Positions 25,204 to 35,892 of a DNA stretch of 64,000 nt are shown one piece after another. Source of the stretch: Clostridium drakei (GTDB taxonomy: Bacteria; Bacillota; Clostridia; Clostridiales; Clostridiaceae); contig NZ_JIBU02000003.1 of the NCBI RefSeq assembly GCF_000633595.2, forward strand, positions 1-64,000, written 5' to 3'. Within the stretch, counting starts at the first letter, position 1. Every line of letters begins with the position of its first letter. The translations under genes and the position numbers were made by a program. The notes under the pieces were generated by a model. That model saw only the letters and a program-made list of their open reading frames with translations, did no database searches and was not told where the DNA came from.

Positions 25204-26370
25204 TTGAATAAAAAAAAGTGGATATCACTAACCATAGTAGCTGTACTTGTAACGAATACAATTACTTTATTTGGAACAAAATCATATATTCAAAACAATA
25301 GTAATGTAAGTAAGTTTTATAAATTATTTCAAGTAGAGAGTGCATTGCATAAGTATTATGATGGTAATATAAATGAATCAGATTTAGTAGAAGGAGCTAT
25401 TAAAGGAATGACAGATGCACTAAAAGATCCTTATACAGTATTTATGAATAAAAAAGAATTTGATGAATTTAATACTCAAACAGAGGGAAACTATAGCGGT
25501 GTAGGATTACAAGTTCAAGCTAAGGACGATAAAATTATCATAGCTGATGTATTTGAAGATTCACCAGCTAAGAAAGCAGGATTACTTCCTAAGGATGAAA
25601 TAGAGAAAGTAAATAATACTGATGTAACAGGAAAAGATCTTGATAGGGCAGTTACTTTAATGAAGGGCAAAGAAGGAACAGAAGTGACTTTAACTATGAA
25701 TAGAGTAGGTAAAGGCGTTTTTGATGTAAAATTAAAGAGATCAAAAATAAACTTAGTTACAGTAAAAGGAGAAATGCTAGATAAAAATATAGGTTACATA
25801 CAAATTTCTATGTTTGATGAAAATACAGCTAAGAATCTCCAAAGTAAATTAAGTGAGCTTCAGGGAAAAGGAATGAAATCACTTATAATAGATTTAAGAG
25901 GAAACCCTGGTGGACTTCTAAATGAGTGTGTAGATATGGTTTCTAACTTTTTACCAAAGGATAAAGTGATTGTTTCTACCATAGATAAATATAAGAATAA
26001 AAAAGAATATAAATCAAGTGGAGGAAACTTTGTAGGATTACCTCTTACAGTACTTACAAACGGTGGATCAGCTAGTGCGTCTGAGATATTTTCGGGTGCT
26101 ATAAGGGATTATAAAATTGGAACCTTGGTTGGTGAAAAAACTTTTGGAAAAGGTGTTGTTCAAACTATGCTGGATACAGGAGATGGAACTGCACTAAAGG
26201 TCACAGTTTCGAAATATTATACTCCAAATGGAGAGAACATACATCATGTTGGTATAAAGCCAGATGTACCAGTAACTTATCCAGAAGAACTTAGAAAGAA
26301 AGCCTATGATAGAAGTTTAGATCCTCAGTTTAGTAAAGCACTTGAAATAGCAAAAACTAAAGTTAAATAG
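25204..26370 (+). CDS. C-terminal processing protease (S41, CtpA/CtpB)
   Basis: This exported serine protease has an N-terminal signal-anchor (residues about 5-25), a PDZ domain (about 90-175, GVGLQVQAKDDKIIIADV) that gates the active site, and an S41 catalytic domain with the Ser-Lys dyad in GGSASASE (serines 289-293) and GEKTFGKG (K316). In Bacillus, CtpB cuts SpoIVFA in sporulation signalling and its gene has similar neighbours. I chose TTG 25204 because GAGGTGG sits at ideal distance; the GTG at 25195 lies inside that RBS. Length 388 is normal. Confidence 0.9.
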   Translation: MNKKKWISLTIVAVLVTNTITLFGTKSYIQNNSNVSKFYKLFQVESALHKYYDGNINESDLVEGAIKGMTDALKDPYTVFMNKKEFDEFNTQTEGNYSGVGLQVQAKDDKIIIADVFEDSPAKKAGLLPKDEIEKVNNTDVTGKDLDRAVTLMKGKEGTEVTLTMNRVGKGVFDVKLKRSKINLVTVKGEMLDKNIGYIQISMFDENTAKNLQSKLSELQGKGMKSLIIDLRGNPGGLLNECVDMVSNFLPKDKVIVSTIDKYKNKKEYKSSGGNFVGLPLTVLTNGGSASASEIFSGAIRDYKIGTLVGEKTFGKGVVQTMLDTGDGTALKVTVSKYYTPNGENIHHVGIKPDVPVTYPEELRKKAYDRSLDPQFSKALEIAKTKVK

Positions 26371-26429
26371 TAGATATTTGTTATTTTGATTAAGAATAAA
26401 TATAAAGATATAATATATTTATGGGTTTT

Positions 26430-26457
26430 AAGTTAGGCAGAAATTTCTGTCTAACTT
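26430..26457 (+). terminator. Stem-loop after the protease gene
   Basis: AAGTTAGGCAGAAA is followed by its complement with one G-U pair. Only CATTTATGG follows, so termination may be partial, allowing read-through into the PDZ gene. Confidence 0.55.
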
Positions 26458-26484
26458 CATTTATGGAGAGGGGAAAGTAGATTA

Positions 26485-27777
26485 ATGAGTATTTTATTAT
26501 ATACTTTAAAATCAGTAGCTTTTGCATTAACGGAACCATACTTAGTTGCGTTTTTGATTATTTTAGCATTTGTACTTTATAGAAGAAATAAGAAGACTTC
26601 TATTATGCAGAAAATGATAATAGGAGAAAGGATAAATTCTCCTTTTGAATTAACTATATCTCAAATTGTTATAGGCATTTTTGCAGGTACTATTGCTAGT
26701 GTTATGATGTCTTATTTAGGTATTGTATTTGATGAAAATTCAGCTGTAGATTTAGTATTTTTACTATCCATAGTTTTCATGTTTTTTAATCAGAGATTTA
26801 TATGCTTTTCTTATTCAGGAGCAGTTCTTGGAATTGTGAGTATAGCACTAAGTTTCCTTTCAGTTAGTCTAAAAATGCCTAATTTAGATATTTTAAAAAT
26901 AGATATAGTATCTCTAATGAGTATGGTTGCAGTATTGCACTTTATAGAAGGATTTTTAATAATTTTAGATGGTGATACAGGATATATACCTGTATTTACA
27001 AATAGAAATGGCAGGATAGTAGGAGGGTTTGCGCTTCAAAGATATTGGACACTTCCAGTAGCAATGTTTTTTATTTTGCATAGTGTATCTAATCCAGGCT
27101 TATCATGGCAGATACCTACACCAAACTGGTGGCCTTTAGTAAATAATTCCATGCCTTCAAATGTATTGAAAAATGCACTAGTAGCTTTGATTCCTTTTTA
27201 TGGAGTGATAGGTTATAACAGCATAACTTTTACAAGAGACAAGAAAGAGAAAACCTTAATGTCTGGGGGATTAACTATAATATACAGTTTAGCTTTATTT
27301 GCATTGGCACAATTGGCTGCTTTAAATATATTCCTAAAAATTTTAGTACTTGTATTTGCACCAGTTGCGCACGAAGGAATGATAATTTTTCAAAGGCGAT
27401 TAGAGTTAAAGGGCACTCCCAAATATACAAGTGATGAAGAAGGAATTATGGTTTTAGAAGTTGCACCTAATTCTCCTGCTAATGAAATGGGAATTTCTAC
27501 AGGGGATTTACTGGTAGAAATTAACAGTGAAAAAGTTGAGAATGAAGAAAAGATAAGTGAAATTATTAGAGAAACTTCAAATTTTATTTGGTTTAAAGTA
27601 AAAAAGGTTACTGGAAAATTTGAAGAGGTAAGCTATAACAAAATGAACAATTCAAAAAGATTGGGAATAGTATTTGTACCAAAAGGAGTTCCAAAGGATA
27701 GTATGGTAGTAAAGTTTGATGAAAACAAGTTTGAGGAGATATTACAAAAAATCAAAAATAAGGATAGGGATGAATAG
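26485..27777 (+). CDS. Polytopic membrane PDZ protein, MinJ-like
   Basis: The 430-residue protein has about seven or eight membrane helices in its first 300 residues and one C-terminal PDZ domain (about 305-370, GIMVLEVAPNSPANEMGIS). This topology and its place between ctp and uvrB match Bacillus MinJ, which links DivIVA to MinD and guides septum placement. Sequence similarity to MinJ cannot be measured here, so function is inferred. The ATG follows GAGAGGGG. uvrB starts 3 bp after its stop, so the two are co-transcribed. Confidence 0.7.
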   Translation: MSILLYTLKSVAFALTEPYLVAFLIILAFVLYRRNKKTSIMQKMIIGERINSPFELTISQIVIGIFAGTIASVMMSYLGIVFDENSAVDLVFLLSIVFMFFNQRFICFSYSGAVLGIVSIALSFLSVSLKMPNLDILKIDIVSLMSMVAVLHFIEGFLIILDGDTGYIPVFTNRNGRIVGGFALQRYWTLPVAMFFILHSVSNPGLSWQIPTPNWWPLVNNSMPSNVLKNALVALIPFYGVIGYNSITFTRDKKEKTLMSGGLTIIYSLALFALAQLAALNIFLKILVLVFAPVAHEGMIIFQRRLELKGTPKYTSDEEGIMVLEVAPNSPANEMGISTGDLLVEINSEKVENEEKISEIIRETSNFIWFKVKKVTGKFEEVSYNKMNNSKRLGIVFVPKGVPKDSMVVKFDENKFEEILQKIKNKDRDE

Positions 27778-27780
27778 AGA

Positions 27781-29766
27781 ATGAAAGAATTTAAAATACA
27801 TTCAAAATTTAAGCCTACAGGAGATCAACCGCAAGCTATAGACAGTGTAGTAAAAAGTATAAATAATAAAGAGAAATTTCAAACTCTTTTAGGAGTTACA
27901 GGGTCAGGTAAAACTTTTACTATGGCAAATATAATTGAACGTGTAAAAAAGCCAACTTTAGTTTTAGCTCATAATAAAACTTTGGCAGCTCAGTTATGTT
28001 CAGAATTTAGAGAATTTTTTCCGGAAAATTGTGTAGAGTATTTTGTATCTTACTATGATTATTATCAACCTGAAGCCTATGTTGCTCAAACGGATACTTA
28101 TATAGAAAAAGATGCATCCATAAATGATGAGATAGATAAGCTAAGACATTCAGCTACGTCTGCTTTGTTAGAGGGAAGAGATGTAATTGTAGTAGCATCA
28201 GTATCATGCATATATGGTTTAGGAAATCCAGAAGAATATAAAAAACTTACTTTATCCTTAAGAGAAGGAATGATTAAGGATAGGGATGAAGTTCTGAAAA
28301 AGCTTGTAGAAATACAGTATGAGAGAAATGAGATAAATTTTGTAAGAGGTACATTTAGGGTAAAAGGAGATGTACTTGACATATTTCCAGCCGCATCTAG
28401 TGGAAAAGCTATAAGAATAGAATTTTTTGGTGATGAAATAGATAGAATAAAAGAATTTGATGCATTAACGGGTGAAACTATAGGAACTATGAAGCATGCA
28501 TCTATATTTCCAGCATCCCATTTTGCTACTTCTAAGGAAAGGCTGGAAATAGCTATAAAAAATATAGAATCAGAATTAGAAGAAAGAGTAAGAGAGCTCA
28601 CATCTCAAGATAAGCTTTTGGAGGCTCAAAGAATAAAGCAGAGAACAAACTTTGATATAGAGATGATGAGAGAAGTAGGATATTGCAGTGGTATTGAAAA
28701 TTATTCAAGGATATTAGATGGAAGAGCAAAAGGAACTCCTCCGCAAACTCTTATAGATTACTTTCCTGAAGATTATTTACTTTTTATAGATGAAAGTCAT
28801 GTTACTATGCCTCAAGTAAAAGCTATGTACGCTGGAGATAGGTCCAGAAAAGAATCTTTGGTTGATTATGGATTCAGATTACCTTCAGCATTTGATAATA
28901 GACCACTTACATTTAATGAATTTGAAGGTAAGTTAAATCAAGTAGTTTTTGTAAGTGCAACCCCTGCAAATTATGAATTAGAACATTCTACAAATGTGGC
29001 AGAACAAATAATAAGGCCTACAGGACTATTGGACCCTGAAATCGAAGTTAAACCTATTAAAGGTCAGATAGACGATTTGTATAAAAATATAGTAGAAACT
29101 ATAAAAAGAGGATATAGAATTCTTGTAACAACTCTTACGAAAAAAATGGCAGAGGATTTATCAGATTACTTTAAAGAAATGAATATCAAGGCAAATTACT
29201 TACATTCCGGTATAGATACTATACAGAGAATGGAAATAATAAGAGATTTGAGAAAAGGTGAATTTGATGTATTAATTGGAATAAATCTTTTAAGGGAAGG
29301 TCTTGATATACCTGAGGTTGCTTTAGTAGCTATACTTGATGCTGATAAAGAAGGATTTTTAAGGTCTGAACGTTCTTTGATTCAAACTATAGGAAGAGCT
29401 GCAAGAAACTCAGAAAGTAAAGTTATTATGTATGCAGATAGAATAACCGATTCTATGGGAAAAGCAATATCGGAGACTAATAGAAGAAGAAAAATACAAA
29501 TGGAGTATAATGAGAAACATAATATAATACCTAAAACCATTGATAAAGAAATTAGAGAAGTAATTGAAGCTACTAAGGTTTTAGAAGAAAAAGCACAGTA
29601 TGGTAGTTTAGAAGAAGCTATGGAAGCTAATAATGAAAATATAGATTTATTAATTTCAAAATATGAAAAAGAAATGAAACAAGCAGCAAAAGAGCTTCAG
29701 TTTGAATTAGCAGCAGATTTAAGAGATAAAATATTAAAATTAAAAAAACAAAAAAAGAAAAACTAG
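27781..29766 (+). CDS. uvrB: Excinuclease ABC subunit B
   Basis: UvrB is the damage-verifying helicase of nucleotide excision repair. The 661-residue protein has Walker A GVTGSGKT (38-45), the damage-probing beta-hairpin [14 protein letters not shown]-like DESHV, helicase motif [11 protein letters not shown], and a C-terminal UVR motif (about 625-655) that contacts UvrC. It starts at ATG 27781 and is followed by uvrA after 69 bp. No convincing LexA site was seen nearby. Confidence 0.97.
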   Translation: MKEFKIHSKFKPTGDQPQAIDSVVKSINNKEKFQTLLGVTGSGKTFTMANIIERVKKPTLVLAHNKTLAAQLCSEFREFFPENCVEYFVSYYDYYQPEAYVAQTDTYIEKDASINDEIDKLRHSATSALLEGRDVIVVASVSCIYGLGNPEEYKKLTLSLREGMIKDRDEVLKKLVEIQYERNEINFVRGTFRVKGDVLDIFPAASSGKAIRIEFFGDEIDRIKEFDALTGETIGTMKHASIFPASHFATSKERLEIAIKNIESELEERVRELTSQDKLLEAQRIKQRTNFDIEMMREVGYCSGIENYSRILDGRAKGTPPQTLIDYFPEDYLLFIDESHVTMPQVKAMYAGDRSRKESLVDYGFRLPSAFDNRPLTFNEFEGKLNQVVFVSATPANYELEHSTNVAEQIIRPTGLLDPEIEVKPIKGQIDDLYKNIVETIKRGYRILVTTLTKKMAEDLSDYFKEMNIKANYLHSGIDTIQRMEIIRDLRKGEFDVLIGINLLREGLDIPEVALVAILDADKEGFLRSERSLIQTIGRAARNSESKVIMYADRITDSMGKAISETNRRRKIQMEYNEKHNIIPKTIDKEIREVIEATKVLEEKAQYGSLEEAMEANNENIDLLISKYEKEMKQAAKELQFELAADLRDKILKLKKQKKKN

Positions 29767-29835
29767 CGACGGATAGAAACAAAGCTTGTTGAGATATATT
29801 GTACTATGAGAAAATGAGGAGTGTAAACAAAAGTA

Positions 29836-32658
29836 ATGAAGGATAAAATAGTAATAAAAGGTGCAAAAGTTCATAATTTAAAGAATGTAGATTTAGAAAT
29901 TCCAAGAGATAAGTTAATTGTATTTACAGGATTATCTGGTTCAGGAAAATCATCTTTAGCATTTGATACTTTGTATGCAGAAGGACAAAGACGATATGTT
30001 GAATCGTTATCTGCTTATGCAAGACAATTTTTAGGCCAGATGAACAAACCAGATGTGGAATATATAGAAGGGTTATCTCCAGCAATATCCATAGATCAAA
30101 AGACAACAAGTAGAAATCCACGTTCCACTGTGGGAACTGTTACTGAAATATATGATTATTTAAGGCTTTTATATGCAAAGATAGGAATACCTCATTGCCC
30201 TAAGTGTGGAAAAGAAATAAAGCAGCAAACAGTAGATCAAATGGTAGATAGAATAATGTCCATGGAGGAGAGAACAAAAATTCAAGTATTGGCACCTGTA
30301 ATAAAGGGAAGAAAAGGTGAGCATGTAAAAGTATTAGAAAACATAAGGAAAAATGGGTATGTAAGAGCAAGAATAGATGGAAATATTGTAGAATTAGAAG
30401 AAGAAGATATTAAACTTCAGAAAAATATAAAACATACTATTGAAGTAATAATAGATAGATTAATTATTAAAGAGGATATAAGAAGTAGATTAGCTGATTC
30501 AATTGAAACTGCATTAAAATTATCAGAAGGTGTTGTTATTATAAATGTTATTGGAGAAAAAGATATTTTATTCAGTGAGAAATTTGCTTGTGTAGATTGT
30601 GGTATAAGCATAGGAGAAATAGCACCTAGGACATTTTCTTTTAATTCACCTTTTGGAAAATGTGAATGTTGTGATGGTCTGGGTACACTTATGGAAATAG
30701 ATGAAGATTTAGTAATACCTGACAAGAGTAAAAGTATTGCAGATGGAGCCATAGAAACTATGGGTAGCGGAAGTTTAAAGGAAGATTCTTGGACATTTAG
30801 TATACTAAAGGCACTTGCTAAAGAATACAAATTTTCATTGAATACACCAGTAGAAAAATTAGATCCAGAAATAATAAATATTATATTTTATGGTACAAAA
30901 GGAAGAAAGATAAAAGGAAAATATAGAAGTGAAAATGGGTTAATGGAATTTGACCATGCTTTTGAAGGTTTTATTAATAATCTAAAAAGAAGGTATTTAG
31001 AAACTAATTCTGATTATATAAAAAGTCAAATTGAAGCATATATGAGTGATGCTCTTTGTTCTAAATGTGGTGGAACTAGACTTAAAAGTGAAGCTTTAGC
31101 TGTTACTGTTGGGGAAAAGAATATAGCTCAGTTTTGTGAAATGTCAGTAAAAGATGAATTAAAGTTTTTAGATGAAATTAAGCTATCTGAAAAAAATAAA
31201 ATAATTAGTGAGCAAATATTAAAAGAAATAAAGGGAAGACTAAAGTTTTTAATAGATGTGGGACTTGATTACTTAAATTTGGCAAGAATGGCTGGAACTT
31301 TATCAGGAGGAGAATCTCAAAGAATAAGGCTTGCAACTCAAGTTGGATCAGGTTTAGTTGGAGTATTGTATATTCTTGATGAACCAAGTATAGGATTGCA
31401 TCAAAGAGATAATGATAGATTAATTGGTACTCTAAAACATCTAAGGGATTTAGGTAATACATTAGTAGTAGTAGAACATGATGAAGATACAATGAAGGAA
31501 GCAGATTTTATTGTGGATATAGGTCCAGGAGCAGGAGAACATGGGGGAGAAATAATAGAGGCAGGAACTATTGATAAAATAATTAATAATGAAAAGTCTA
31601 TAACTGGCCAGTATTTAAGTGGAAAAAAGAAAATACTTGTTCCTGAAAGCAGGCGGCTTGGTAATGAAAAATGTATAATAGTAAAAGGTGCTAGACAAAA
31701 TAATTTAAAAAATATAGATGTAAAATTTCCATTAGGAATTTTTACTTGTGTTACAGGAGTTTCAGGATCAGGAAAAAGCACACTAGTTAATGAAATACTA
31801 TATAAAGGACTTCATAAAAAAATAAATAACTCTAAAAATAATCCTGGAATTCATAAGGATATAAGTGGAGTAGAAAATATAGATAAAATTATAAATATAG
31901 ATCAGAGTCCTATAGGAAGGACGCCAAGATCTAATCCAGCTACATATACTGGAGTATTTGACATTATAAGAGAGGTTTTTGCTAGTACTTCAGAATCTAA
32001 AATGCGTGGTTATAAACCAGGTAGGTTTAGTTTTAATGTTAAAGGAGGAAGATGTGAAGCCTGCAGCGGTGATGGAATAATAAAGATAGAAATGCAGTTT
32101 TTATCTGATGTTTATGTACCATGTGATGTTTGTAAAGGAAAGAGGTATAATAGAGAAACTTTACAAGTAAAATATAAAGGGAAAAACATTGATGATATTT
32201 TAAATATGACAGTAGAAGAAGCATTACAGTTCTTTGAAAATATACCTAGAATAAAAAACAAACTACAAACCCTCATGGATGTAGGACTTGGATATGTAAG
32301 ATTGGGTCAACCATCTACTCAGTTATCAGGAGGAGAGGCTCAAAGAATAAAACTAGCATATGAGTTATCTAAAAGAAGTACTGGAAAAACATTATACATT
32401 TTAGATGAGCCAACTACTGGACTGCATATAGATGATGTAAGTAAACTAATAAGTATACTTCAGAGAATTGTGGATACAGGAAATACAGTGATTGTTATAG
32501 AACACAACTTAGATGTTATAAAATGTGCAGATTATATTATAGATCTTGGCCCAGAAGGTGGAGAAAAGGGTGGAGAAGTTATTTTTACTGGAAAACCAGA
32601 ACAAATAGTAGAAAACCAAAGGTCTTATACAGGACAATATTTGAAAAAGATGTTATAA
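29836..32658 (+). CDS. uvrA: Excinuclease ABC subunit A
   Basis: UvrA is the damage-scanning ABC ATPase that loads UvrB. The 940-residue protein has two ATPase modules: the first Walker A is GLSGSGKS (32-39), the second GVSGSGKST near residue 645, with signatures LSGGESQR and LSGGEAQR. Zinc-binding cysteines appear in [17 protein letters not shown]-like and [16 protein letters not shown] segments. All expected motifs are intact. The nearest purine-rich RBS (GAGGAG) is about 14 nt from the ATG, longer than usual. It ends the uvrBA operon. Confidence 0.97.
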   Translation: MKDKIVIKGAKVHNLKNVDLEIPRDKLIVFTGLSGSGKSSLAFDTLYAEGQRRYVESLSAYARQFLGQMNKPDVEYIEGLSPAISIDQKTTSRNPRSTVGTVTEIYDYLRLLYAKIGIPHCPKCGKEIKQQTVDQMVDRIMSMEERTKIQVLAPVIKGRKGEHVKVLENIRKNGYVRARIDGNIVELEEEDIKLQKNIKHTIEVIIDRLIIKEDIRSRLADSIETALKLSEGVVIINVIGEKDILFSEKFACVDCGISIGEIAPRTFSFNSPFGKCECCDGLGTLMEIDEDLVIPDKSKSIADGAIETMGSGSLKEDSWTFSILKALAKEYKFSLNTPVEKLDPEIINIIFYGTKGRKIKGKYRSENGLMEFDHAFEGFINNLKRRYLETNSDYIKSQIEAYMSDALCSKCGGTRLKSEALAVTVGEKNIAQFCEMSVKDELKFLDEIKLSEKNKIISEQILKEIKGRLKFLIDVGLDYLNLARMAGTLSGGESQRIRLATQVGSGLVGVLYILDEPSIGLHQRDNDRLIGTLKHLRDLGNTLVVVEHDEDTMKEADFIVDIGPGAGEHGGEIIEAGTIDKIINNEKSITGQYLSGKKKILVPESRRLGNEKCIIVKGARQNNLKNIDVKFPLGIFTCVTGVSGSGKSTLVNEILYKGLHKKINNSKNNPGIHKDISGVENIDKIINIDQSPIGRTPRSNPATYTGVFDIIREVFASTSESKMRGYKPGRFSFNVKGGRCEACSGDGIIKIEMQFLSDVYVPCDVCKGKRYNRETLQVKYKGKNIDDILNMTVEEALQFFENIPRIKNKLQTLMDVGLGYVRLGQPSTQLSGGEAQRIKLAYELSKRSTGKTLYILDEPTTGLHIDDVSKLISILQRIVDTGNTVIVIEHNLDVIKCADYIIDLGPEGGEKGGEVIFTGKPEQIVENQRSYTGQYLKKML

Positions 32659-32664
32659 TTTAAT

Positions 32665-32702
32665 AAGACTAGCAACTAATCTACCCTAATGCTAGTCTTT
32701 TA
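32665..32702 (+). terminator. Terminator after uvrA
   Basis: AAGACTAGCA pairs perfectly with TGCTAGTCTT around a 15-nt loop, followed by TTAATG. Confidence 0.75.
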
Positions 32703-32763
32703 ATGTGTAAAAGGTGTTGTGGAATAAGATTATCAAAAAGTATGAGTACAAGAAGGTGATTAT

Positions 32764-33201
32764 ATGGATCTGAATAAGTTAAGCTTAGTTTTTAAAATCA
32801 TAATAATAGCTATAGTCTATATCATAATTTCTTTAGCTCTTAGAATAATGTATAAAGATATAAAGGGTGGAGATAAGAAAGATAGAAGAAGACATAGAAA
32901 ATCTTTGGGATTAGAAATTATTAACGCTGGTAATAATTCGAATTTGAGAAAGGGTGCTGTTATACCTATTCATGGAGAAATAAATATAGGAAGAAAAAGT
33001 GGAAATTTTATTGTATTGGACGACCCATATGCATCAGGATATCATGCAAGAATATTTTTAAAAAATAACGATTGTATATTAGAAGATTTAAATAGTACAA
33101 ATGGTACGCTATTAAATGGAAATAGAGTAAATGGCAGAAAGTATTTAAATTCTGGTGATGAAATTGTAATAGGAAACACATCATTTAAGGTAATAGGGTA
33201 A
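32764..33201 (+). CDS. Membrane-anchored FHA-domain protein
   Basis: This 145-residue protein has one N-terminal helix (about 8-28), a basic linker (DRRRHRKS) and an FHA domain (about 65-143) with the phosphothreonine-binding motifs IGRKSGN, SGYHARI and NSTNGTLLNG. FHA domains dock on phosphorylated threonine, which implies a Ser/Thr kinase elsewhere. It heads a three-gene cassette with an FtsW/RodA flippase-polymerase and a class B PBP, as in other Gram-positives where such FHA proteins recruit wall-synthesis factors. The RBS is AGAAGGTGAT. Confidence 0.85.
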   Translation: MDLNKLSLVFKIIIIAIVYIIISLALRIMYKDIKGGDKKDRRRHRKSLGLEIINAGNNSNLRKGAVIPIHGEINIGRKSGNFIVLDDPYASGYHARIFLKNNDCILEDLNSTNGTLLNGNRVNGRKYLNSGDEIVIGNTSFKVIG

Positions 33202-33233
33202 AAATTAGATTTTCAATTAAAAATTGGTGGTGA

Positions 33234-34442
33234 GTGAATTTGGATACTAGTAGAGATGAAAAAAAGCTCTTAAGATATACATATCTTCTGTGCTTAGTGT
33301 GTTTTGCCAATCTGGCCATACTTAAACAGCCATTAGATAAGAATGCTATGGTTATGGCTGTGGTTACATGCTTGCTTATAGGATATTCTTATTTTATAAT
33401 AAGAAAGTTTTTTTCTGATGGAGATAAATATATATTTATATTTTCGAGTATATTATCTGTTATAGGCATTGTTATGATATATAGGTTAAACATGGCTAGT
33501 TCCATAAAGCAAATTATATGGTTTGCTATAGGAGTAACAGGTTTTATACTGATAGTGGTAGTGCTTCCAGACTTAAGAAGGTTCAGTAATTATAGATATG
33601 GATATTTAGTAATTACTATAATGTTTATGGGTGTTGCTACATTGTTTGGAAGAGAAGTTAATGGTTCTAAGAACTGGATTTTCATAGGAAGTTATGGATT
33701 TCAACCCTCGGAATTTGGTAAACTGTTTTTAGTTGCATATTTGGCTTCTGCCCTAAAAGACTATAAAGATTTTAAAAATCTTATAGAGCCAGGCATAGTA
33801 GTAATGGCATGCTTAGGGTTTATGGTGTTGCAAAAAGATTTAGGATCTGCTTTAATATTTTTTGGAATATCTGTAACTATGTTGTACATAGCTACATCTA
33901 AATTTAAATATGTAATTGCATGCTTTGCTTTATCGAGCATAGGAGCTGTTGCAAGTTACAGACTCTTTGATCATGTAAGAACAAGAGTGTTAATATGGCA
34001 AAATCCTTGGCCATATGCCACAAATAAAAGTTATCAGGTAGTACAATCTATGTTTTCTATTGCCTCAGGAGGACTTACAGGGTCAGGACTTGGGCTTGGA
34101 CATCCAGAATATGTTCCTGTTAACACTACAGATTTTATATTTGCAGCTTTGTGTGAGGAATTGGGTATACTTATAGGATTTGCAATAATAATATTGTATT
34201 TTCTACTTTTTTATAGGTGTATGAGAGCAGCAGTATATGAACGAGATAATTTTTCAAGGCTTTTAGCAGTAGGATATGCTGCCATGATTGCATCACAAGT
34301 TTTGGTTATAGTAGGGGGAGTTATGAATGCTATTCCTCTTACGGGTATAACATTACCTTTAGTAAGTTATGGAGGAAGTTCTATGCTTATTACGTTTTTT
34401 TCTTTGGGTATAATTCAGAAGATATCAGAAGAGGGTAGGTAG
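33234..34442 (+). CDS. FtsW/RodA/SpoVE-family peptidoglycan polymerase
   Basis: SEDS proteins polymerise lipid II glycan strands with a partner PBP. The 402-residue protein has about ten helices; conserved features are GREVNGSKNWIFIGSYGFQPSEF, QKDLGSALIFF, the extracytoplasmic loop RVLIWQNPWPYATNKSYQ, and TGITLPLVSYGGSSML near the end. GTG 33234 is closest to the GGTGGTG RBS; TTG 33240 is an alternative. The PBP gene follows after 3 bp, so they probably form a SEDS-bPBP pair. Whether it serves division, elongation or sporulation cannot be told from sequence. Confidence 0.92.
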   Translation: MNLDTSRDEKKLLRYTYLLCLVCFANLAILKQPLDKNAMVMAVVTCLLIGYSYFIIRKFFSDGDKYIFIFSSILSVIGIVMIYRLNMASSIKQIIWFAIGVTGFILIVVVLPDLRRFSNYRYGYLVITIMFMGVATLFGREVNGSKNWIFIGSYGFQPSEFGKLFLVAYLASALKDYKDFKNLIEPGIVVMACLGFMVLQKDLGSALIFFGISVTMLYIATSKFKYVIACFALSSIGAVASYRLFDHVRTRVLIWQNPWPYATNKSYQVVQSMFSIASGGLTGSGLGLGHPEYVPVNTTDFIFAALCEELGILIGFAIIILYFLLFYRCMRAAVYERDNFSRLLAVGYAAMIASQVLVIVGGVMNAIPLTGITLPLVSYGGSSMLITFFSLGIIQKISEEGR

Positions 34443-34445
34443 AGT

Positions 34446-35873
34446 ATGAATGATATATCAAATAACATAAAAAAGGTTCTTATGATTTTCCTCATATGTT
34501 TTATAGGATTAATTTCATATATAACTTATTTTGAAATGGTTGAGGGGCCTAAAATAGTAAACAATACGTACAATAGAAGATTGTGGGTCAAGAGAAATGA
34601 AGTTTTGAGAGGAACTATTTACGATAGAAATGGCAAACCTTTAACGAAAAGCTCTAGAGTTAATCAAGAAACCCAAAAGAGAGAGTACACAGGCGGAGAA
34701 ATATTTGCTCATGCACTAGGATATGTGGATATAAAATATGGTATTACTGGCTTGGAAAAAAAATATGATAAAGAGCTAATGGATACTGATATTGAAGATA
34801 ATATTAAAAGCTTAATAAAAAATAAAGGTAAAGAACAAGAAAAAATAGGTGATAGCTTAAAAACTACATTAGACTATGATGTTCAAAGTAAAGCTTATGA
34901 TCTTTTAGGAGATAACAAAGGAGCTGTAGTAGCTCTAAATCCTAAAACAGGAGAAGTTCTGGCAATGGTTTCAAAGCCATCTTTTAATCCTAATAATTTA
35001 CAAGAAATATGGCAATCCATAAATGCTGATAAAAATATACCTCTTTTAAATAGAGCTACAGCTGGATTGTATCCTCCAGGTTCAACTTTTAAAACAGTTA
35101 CAGCAGTAAGTGCATTAGAGAATATTCCAGGTATTAGAAATAGAACATTTCAAGACAATGGAGAGTTGAGAATAAGTGATAAATATTCTCTTCATAATTA
35201 TGAAGGTGAGACATTCGGTAATATAGATTTTAAAAATGCTTATGTTCATTCAAGTAATGTAGTATTTGGTACATTGGGATTAGAACTTGGGAATGATAAG
35301 TTAAAGGAAACAGCAGAAAAGTTTTATTTTAACAAATACATACCAGCAGATGGAATACCAGTAGAGCAGAGTAAGTTTCCTACTTTGAAAAATTATGAAA
35401 AAGGAAGTATTGCTCAAACTGCTATTGGACAGAGTAGTGATTTAGCAAGTCCACTTCAAATGGCATTAGTTTCAGCTACTATAGCAAATGGTGGAACAAT
35501 GATGAAACCTCAATTGGTAAAGGAAGTGCAAACAAGTAAAGGAGTACTTGTTAAATCAGTACAACCAGAATCATTAGGGCAAATTATATCTACAAGCACT
35601 GCAAATACAATGAGAGATTTTATGAAATCTGTTGTGCAAGAAGGAACTGGTGTAAATGCATCTGTTGAAGGAGTAGACGTGTGTGGTAAAACTGGAACGG
35701 CTGATCATCAAGTAAATGGGAAAGATGCTACACCACATTCTTGGTTCATAGGGTTCGCTCCTTATGATAATCCACAGATAGCGGTAGCAGTAATTGTAGA
35801 GGATGGAGGACAAGGTGGTAAGGCTGCAGCTGGAATAGCATCAGAAGTGATTAGAACATCCTTAAAAAAGTAG
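34446..35873 (+). CDS. Class B penicillin-binding protein (PbpA-like transpeptidase)
   Basis: The 475-residue wall cross-linking enzyme has an N-terminal membrane anchor (about 10-30), a short pedestal beginning RGTIYDRNGKPL, and a transpeptidase domain with the three active-site motifs STFK (S213, K216), SSN (269-271) and KTG (415-417). It resembles the PbpA type paired with FtsW-like proteins in Actinobacteria and clostridia. It is translationally coupled to the upstream SEDS gene. The absence of a PASTA or long dimerisation domain fits this short class. Confidence 0.92.
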   Translation: MNDISNNIKKVLMIFLICFIGLISYITYFEMVEGPKIVNNTYNRRLWVKRNEVLRGTIYDRNGKPLTKSSRVNQETQKREYTGGEIFAHALGYVDIKYGITGLEKKYDKELMDTDIEDNIKSLIKNKGKEQEKIGDSLKTTLDYDVQSKAYDLLGDNKGAVVALNPKTGEVLAMVSKPSFNPNNLQEIWQSINADKNIPLLNRATAGLYPPGSTFKTVTAVSALENIPGIRNRTFQDNGELRISDKYSLHNYEGETFGNIDFKNAYVHSSNVVFGTLGLELGNDKLKETAEKFYFNKYIPADGIPVEQSKFPTLKNYEKGSIAQTAIGQSSDLASPLQMALVSATIANGGTMMKPQLVKEVQTSKGVLVKSVQPESLGQIISTSTANTMRDFMKSVVQEGTGVNASVEGVDVCGKTGTADHQVNGKDATPHSWFIGFAPYDNPQIAVAVIVEDGGQGGKAAAGIASEVIRTSLKK

Positions 35874-35892
35874 AATATAAAGGTGGTGCCTA

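Noticed and set aside
28098-28601. 167-codon open frame antisense to uvrB, and similar antisense frames opposite uvrA
   Set aside because: No RBS, serine/leucine-rich composition typical of antisense shadow in AT-rich genes, and full overlap with well-conserved coding sequence.
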